From the NCBI GenBank assembly GCA_030602665.1, contig JAUVZE010000050.1:1-7500 (forward strand): DNA of 7,500 nucleotides, in the 5' to 3' direction. Under the pieces are notes generated by a model, which searched no databases, was not told the origin of the DNA, and worked only from the letters and a program-made list of their open reading frames with translations. The DNA comes from Dehalococcoidia bacterium (lineage in GTDB: Bacteria > Chloroflexota > Dehalococcoidia > Dehalococcoidales > JAUVZE01). Each line of letters opens with the position of its first letter. Position 1 is the first letter of the stretch. The position numbers and the translations under genes are program-made. This document shows, piece after piece, positions 4,744 through 7,500 of this stretch.

Positions 4744-5892
4744 ATGCGAACAATAGATTTTGTTGCCAAGGAGATGGGGCGAAGGAAGTGGAAAGCAGCG
4801 GCTGGCATCTCATGCATCCTCCTAGGAATTAGCATATTTGTTGCTGCTCAGACCACCAATGAAGCACTATATGAGAAGACTAAAGAGCAGCTTCTGAGAT
4901 TTGGGGCAAACATAATCGTTCAACCCAAGGACGAGCCTTTTGATGCCTACTCTGGGTCACCAGGCGGCAGTGCGACCCTTCCTGAAATATACGTCAATAG
5001 AATACAAAACATAGAGCACAGCGGAATGCTGGTAGCAGTTTCCCCTAAATTATATGAACGCTTCGAGGTTGGAGATGTTAACCTGCTAGTAGTCGGTGTT
5101 ACCGACGATGAGAGACAGGCAAAGCCTTGGTGGATGATAAACAAGATGGTGGTAACTGATGAGTTTCCACGGGGGAAGCAAGTCCTGCTGGGTCATTATG
5201 CAGGTGCTCATTTAGGAGCAGTCTCCCCTATAAAGTTAGATGGTGAGACGTTTGCAGTCACCGGGGTGCTAGACGAGACTGGCTCAGCCGATGACTTTGC
5301 AGCATTTGTGCCACTGGATGTCTTGCAAGAACTTACTGACAATAGAAGAATGGTAAACTTGATCGAGGTCTCTACCAGTTGTATCGCATGTCCGGAAATG
5401 AATCTATATGACTTTGTCGATGAGATAGATGCAGCACTGCCGGACGACGCTAAGGTCATTGCTGTAAAGCAGATTGCTGAAGCCCAGATGGGGACACTTA
5501 CCAAAATCGGGGATTTCACTCGCATAATTTCTATAGTCGTTCTGTGTCTGGGTGCCTTTCTTATGATGAACTACATGTCCTCATCTGTTTCTGAACGGCG
5601 TCGTGAGATCGGAATCCTCCTGGCAATAGGCATGGATGCGGGCAAGATATACAAGGTTTTCATATCAAAGGCCTTGATTCTTGGTGTAGTCGGAGGTTTG
5701 GTTGGTTATGCTGTAGGAACACTTATCTCAATGGTGGCAGGGCCACAAATCGCTGACACACCGGTGTCACCAATATTCCAACTCTTACCATATTCTGTCG
5801 TAATCTCTACGGTAATTTGTGTCATATCCAGTATTCTACCAGCCAGAAGAGCGACCCGGCTGGACCCGGTTGAGGCGTTGCGAGAGGTGTAG
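4744..5892 (+). CDS. ABC transporter permease, FtsX/MacB (type VII) family
   Basis: A membrane protein of 382 residues. Seen: one N-terminal membrane helix (about 18-37), a large extracytoplasmic domain (about 38-258), then three helices (about 261-280, 310-333, 349-367). The cytoplasmic coupling segment SERRREIGILLAIG and the terminal PARRATRLDPVEALREV are hallmarks of FtsX-like permeases. Unusual: the outer domain carries a Cys-X2-Cys motif (TSCIACPE, Cys213 and Cys216). Known: MacB/LolC-type proteins do not move substrate through a channel but use ATP-driven motion to act on periplasmic partners or membrane-bound substrates. Context: the ATPase gene starts two bases after the stop and a lipoprotein gene follows, so the three form one unit. 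AAAGGA lies eight bases before the ATG. The substrate is unknown. The CxxC and the sulfur genes around it suggest a thiol- or metal-linked role (inference). Confidence 0.9.
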   Translation: MRTIDFVAKEMGRRKWKAAAGISCILLGISIFVAAQTTNEALYEKTKEQLLRFGANIIVQPKDEPFDAYSGSPGGSATLPEIYVNRIQNIEHSGMLVAVSPKLYERFEVGDVNLLVVGVTDDERQAKPWWMINKMVVTDEFPRGKQVLLGHYAGAHLGAVSPIKLDGETFAVTGVLDETGSADDFAAFVPLDVLQELTDNRRMVNLIEVSTSCIACPEMNLYDFVDEIDAALPDDAKVIAVKQIAEAQMGTLTKIGDFTRIISIVVLCLGAFLMMNYMSSSVSERRREIGILLAIGMDAGKIYKVFISKALILGVVGGLVGYAVGTLISMVAGPQIADTPVSPIFQLLPYSVVISTVICVISSILPARRATRLDPVEALREV

Positions 5893-5894
5893 GC

Positions 5895-6545
5895 ATGATT
5901 GAGGTAAAAAATATAACCAAGACCTATGGTAATATAGAGGTGCTGAAAGATGTAAGTTTAGAGATAAAAAATGGCGATTTTATCTCCATAGTTGGTCCAA
6001 GTGGAAGCGGGAAAACCACACTTCTAAATGTAGTCGCTGGTTTGTTAACTCCAACGGAGGGCGAAGTCATGGTTGACGGCGTATCACTTTACAAACTGAG
6101 TTTGAAACAACGTATAGCTTTCAGAAGAAAGAGTTTTGGTTTCATATTTCAGACCTTTAACCTCCTCTCATATCTCACGGCAATCGAAAACGTCGAAATC
6201 CCGCTTTATCTTGCTGGAGCAAAGTCGGCTGACCAAAAACTCGTGGCTAAGGAATTACTGGATAGGGTTGGCTTAAAGGAACGGTTGTCTCATCTTCCCT
6301 CTGAGCTTAGCATAGGAGAGCAACAACGCGTCGCTATTGCCCGTGCCTTGGCTAATAATGCCTCGGTATTATTGGCAGACGAACCAACCGGTAATCTCGA
6401 CACAAAAACTGGAGAGGAGTTTATGAGAGAAATAAAAAGGCTGAATACAGAAGGCGTAACCGTGCTCTTAGTGACCCACGATGTGGAAATGGCAAAGTTT
6501 GCCAATAGACAGGTAAGAATAATCGACGGGAGGCTCGTGTCATGA
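5895..6545 (+). CDS. ABC transporter ATP-binding protein, LolD/MacB type
   Basis: The ATPase partner of the upstream permease, acting on the cytoplasmic face of the membrane. Seen: 216 residues with Walker A GPSGSGKTT (34-42), Q-loop FQTFNLL (85-91), signature LSIGEQQR (138-145, Ile in place of the first Gly of LSGGQ), Walker B VLLADEP (158-164), D-loop region TGNLD (165-169) and switch histidine THD (194-196). All residues for ATP hydrolysis are present. The length and the GNLDTKTGEE segment fit the LolD/MacB/FtsE group rather than importer ATPases. The start is two bases after the permease stop with GAGAGG (5882-5887) upstream. The stop overlaps the next gene's start by four bases (ATGA), which indicates translational coupling of the three genes. 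Confidence 0.94.
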   Translation: MIEVKNITKTYGNIEVLKDVSLEIKNGDFISIVGPSGSGKTTLLNVVAGLLTPTEGEVMVDGVSLYKLSLKQRIAFRRKSFGFIFQTFNLLSYLTAIENVEIPLYLAGAKSADQKLVAKELLDRVGLKERLSHLPSELSIGEQQRVAIARALANNASVLLADEPTGNLDTKTGEEFMREIKRLNTEGVTVLLVTHDVEMAKFANRQVRIIDGRLVS

Positions 6546-7297
6546 AACACAAAACTAAGCAAGTCATAACTATCCTCAGCATTCTCCTTGCCATTATTGT
6601 ACTTACGACAGCATGTGGTGGTTCAAGTAAGCCAGGCATCACACCTGGGGCAACAGAAAAAGACAAGCCTTCGCAAACAGACAAGATTCAGCTAGGCATG
6701 TACGAGGGAATAGTAACCTACAACTCAGAAGAGGGTTGTTACTTCATAGAGGCAAGGGGGGCACGGTTTCCCTTCAAGACAGACCCTAAAGAAGCTCTGA
6801 AAGTGCCGCTCGAAGCACCCGGAGAAGATACACTAGCGAAGCACTCGGCACTCCTCCTGGGGATGATAGGCCAACAAGTCTTGCATACTACTATACTGAT
6901 AAACCCGGATGAGGAAGACGAGGTAATGCCAGCGGTTAACGACCTAGCACTATATCTACAAATCGCTAACCCCCGTAAGTTTGCCGGCGTTGCCTACACC
7001 AAACCCGGTGGCAAGCTGGAAAACTCTGTGGTAAAGGGGCCACAAATCCAGTCTCTGGATTCACATGCTACTCCCGAGACTACCATAGTTCAGATAAAAG
7101 GTCCTAAAAGTGGGGCGCAATCAACGGCAGTAAGAGTTCTTGGTGACGGCAAGTTTATTATCGAGGGGAAAACATATGAGGAAACTTACCGGGCAGCAGA
7201 TTTTGTTAGCGTAACCCTCCTCAAGATGTTGTGTGGCAGCGCTGACTGCCCTGATGCTGCTGCCTGTGCGACAGGTGGAGATTGTGGATGCGGATAA
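6542..7297 (+). CDS. Lipoprotein with a cysteine-rich C-terminal tail, unknown family
   Basis: I do not recognise the family. Seen: 251 residues. A lysine-containing start and a hydrophobic stretch (about 8-22) end in the lipobox LTTAC, so Cys25 would be lipidated and the protein anchored outside the cytoplasmic membrane. A polar linker (26-48) leads to a folded part that begins GMYEGIVTYN and includes one internal cysteine (Cys66). The end has five cysteines in 20 residues (231, 236, 242, 248, 250; spacing C-X4-C-X5-C-X5-C-X-C) among glycine, alanine and aspartate. Such a tail could bind a metal or Fe-S cluster or undergo disulfide exchange (inference). GGGAGG (6528-6533) lies eight bases upstream and the ATG overlaps the ATPase stop, so it is the likely partner of the ABC permease. 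A cysteine desulfurase follows after 47 bases. Gene firm, function open. Confidence 0.85.
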   Translation: MKHKTKQVITILSILLAIIVLTTACGGSSKPGITPGATEKDKPSQTDKIQLGMYEGIVTYNSEEGCYFIEARGARFPFKTDPKEALKVPLEAPGEDTLAKHSALLLGMIGQQVLHTTILINPDEEDEVMPAVNDLALYLQIANPRKFAGVAYTKPGGKLENSVVKGPQIQSLDSHATPETTIVQIKGPKSGAQSTAVRVLGDGKFIIEGKTYEETYRAADFVSVTLLKMLCGSADCPDAAACATGGDCGCG

Positions 7298-7344
7298 TAC
7301 CACAGGCCAAAAGGTAAGGCATTATTATTGTGGAGGGTTAAAAA

Positions 7345-7500
7345 ATGAGAAGGATATACCTTGATTATGCTGCCACTACGCCAACACATCCCGATGTGGT
7401 GAAGGTGATGCTACCGTACTTTACCAAAGTCTTTGGTAACCCTTCCAGTATCTATTCCTATGGGCAGGAGGCAAAAGGGGCTATAGACGAGGCGCGAGTT
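7345..7500 (+). CDS. Cysteine desulfurase, NifS/IscS class (partial, 5' end)
   Basis: Seen: 52 codons up to the right edge, with the family start MRRIYLDYAATTP, FGNPSSIYSYG and GAIDEAR, which is the PLP-site N-terminal region. The ATG has a strong GGAGGG (7332-7337), seven bases upstream. Known: these enzymes release sulfur from cysteine for Fe-S cluster assembly and thiolated tRNA, and are often in operons with Rrf2/IscR regulators, IscU scaffolds or MnmA. Context: it is the last visible gene of the rightward run that begins with the Rrf2 gene. It is only moderately similar to the truncated desulfurase at 697-1077 (for example DYAATT against DNASTT). Whether it is complete cannot be seen here. 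Confidence 0.93.
   Translation, partial: MRRIYLDYAATTPTHPDVVKVMLPYFTKVFGNPSSIYSYGQEAKGAIDEARV

Noticed and set aside
6306..6329. Ile in the ABC signature (LSIGEQQR) as a sign of a dead ATPase
   Set aside because: The serine and second glycine of the signature are kept, variation at this position is tolerated in the family, and Walker A, Walker B, Q-loop and switch His are all intact.
1..7500. CRISPR arrays, tRNA or rRNA genes, long repeats
   Set aside because: No regularly spaced repeats, cloverleaf-like sequence or rRNA-like stretch was seen on either strand by eye.

Overview
This is a bacterial window of roughly even base composition. It has tightly packed genes, clear Shine-Dalgarno sites and short spacers. 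The gene set points to an anaerobe with a strong iron-sulfur and sulfur-assimilation theme. The combination of a HcyBio (DUF39) homocysteine protein, an Fe-S-type Rrf2 regulator and NifS-class desulfurases fits anaerobic bacteria such as Chloroflexota (Dehalococcoidia-like), Deltaproteobacteria or Clostridia. My leaning to Chloroflexota is an impression only, because no marker gene settles it.

Left arm (1-600, minus strand): the start of a heavy-metal-associated (HMA) protein, probably a CopA-type copper ATPase, runs off the left edge. It is preceded by a small membrane SHOCT protein whose reading frame is broken at a run of seven C (G on the coding strand). An extended -10 box lies upstream of this pair.

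Centre left (697-3254, plus strand): a cysteine desulfurase gene is cut off after 126 codons. Next is an intact Rrf2/IscR-like regulator behind a near-consensus sigma-70 promoter with a palindromic operator candidate. Then come an intact cysteine synthase (cysK) and a serine acetyltransferase (cysE) that has lost its N-terminal domain. The cysE remnant starts in the same frame directly after the cysK stop codon.

Centre right (3343-7297, plus strand): a full-length HcyBio homocysteine-biosynthesis protein is followed by a three-gene unit. That unit is an FtsX/MacB-type ABC permease with a periplasmic CxxC, its ATPase, and a lipoprotein with a five-cysteine C-terminal tail. A second NifS-class cysteine desulfurase starts at 7345 and runs off the right edge.

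Working picture: the regulator probably senses Fe-S status and controls a rightward sulfur operon that makes cysteine (CysE/CysK) and homocysteine (HcyBio) and mobilises sulfur (NifS). The ABC unit with its cysteine-rich lipoprotein sits between HcyBio and NifS. It is the least explained part of the window and may handle thiols or metals. Three genes in the first 3.3 kb are damaged (SHOCT frameshift, nifS 3' loss, cysE 5' loss), so either local gene decay or assembly error has to be considered.
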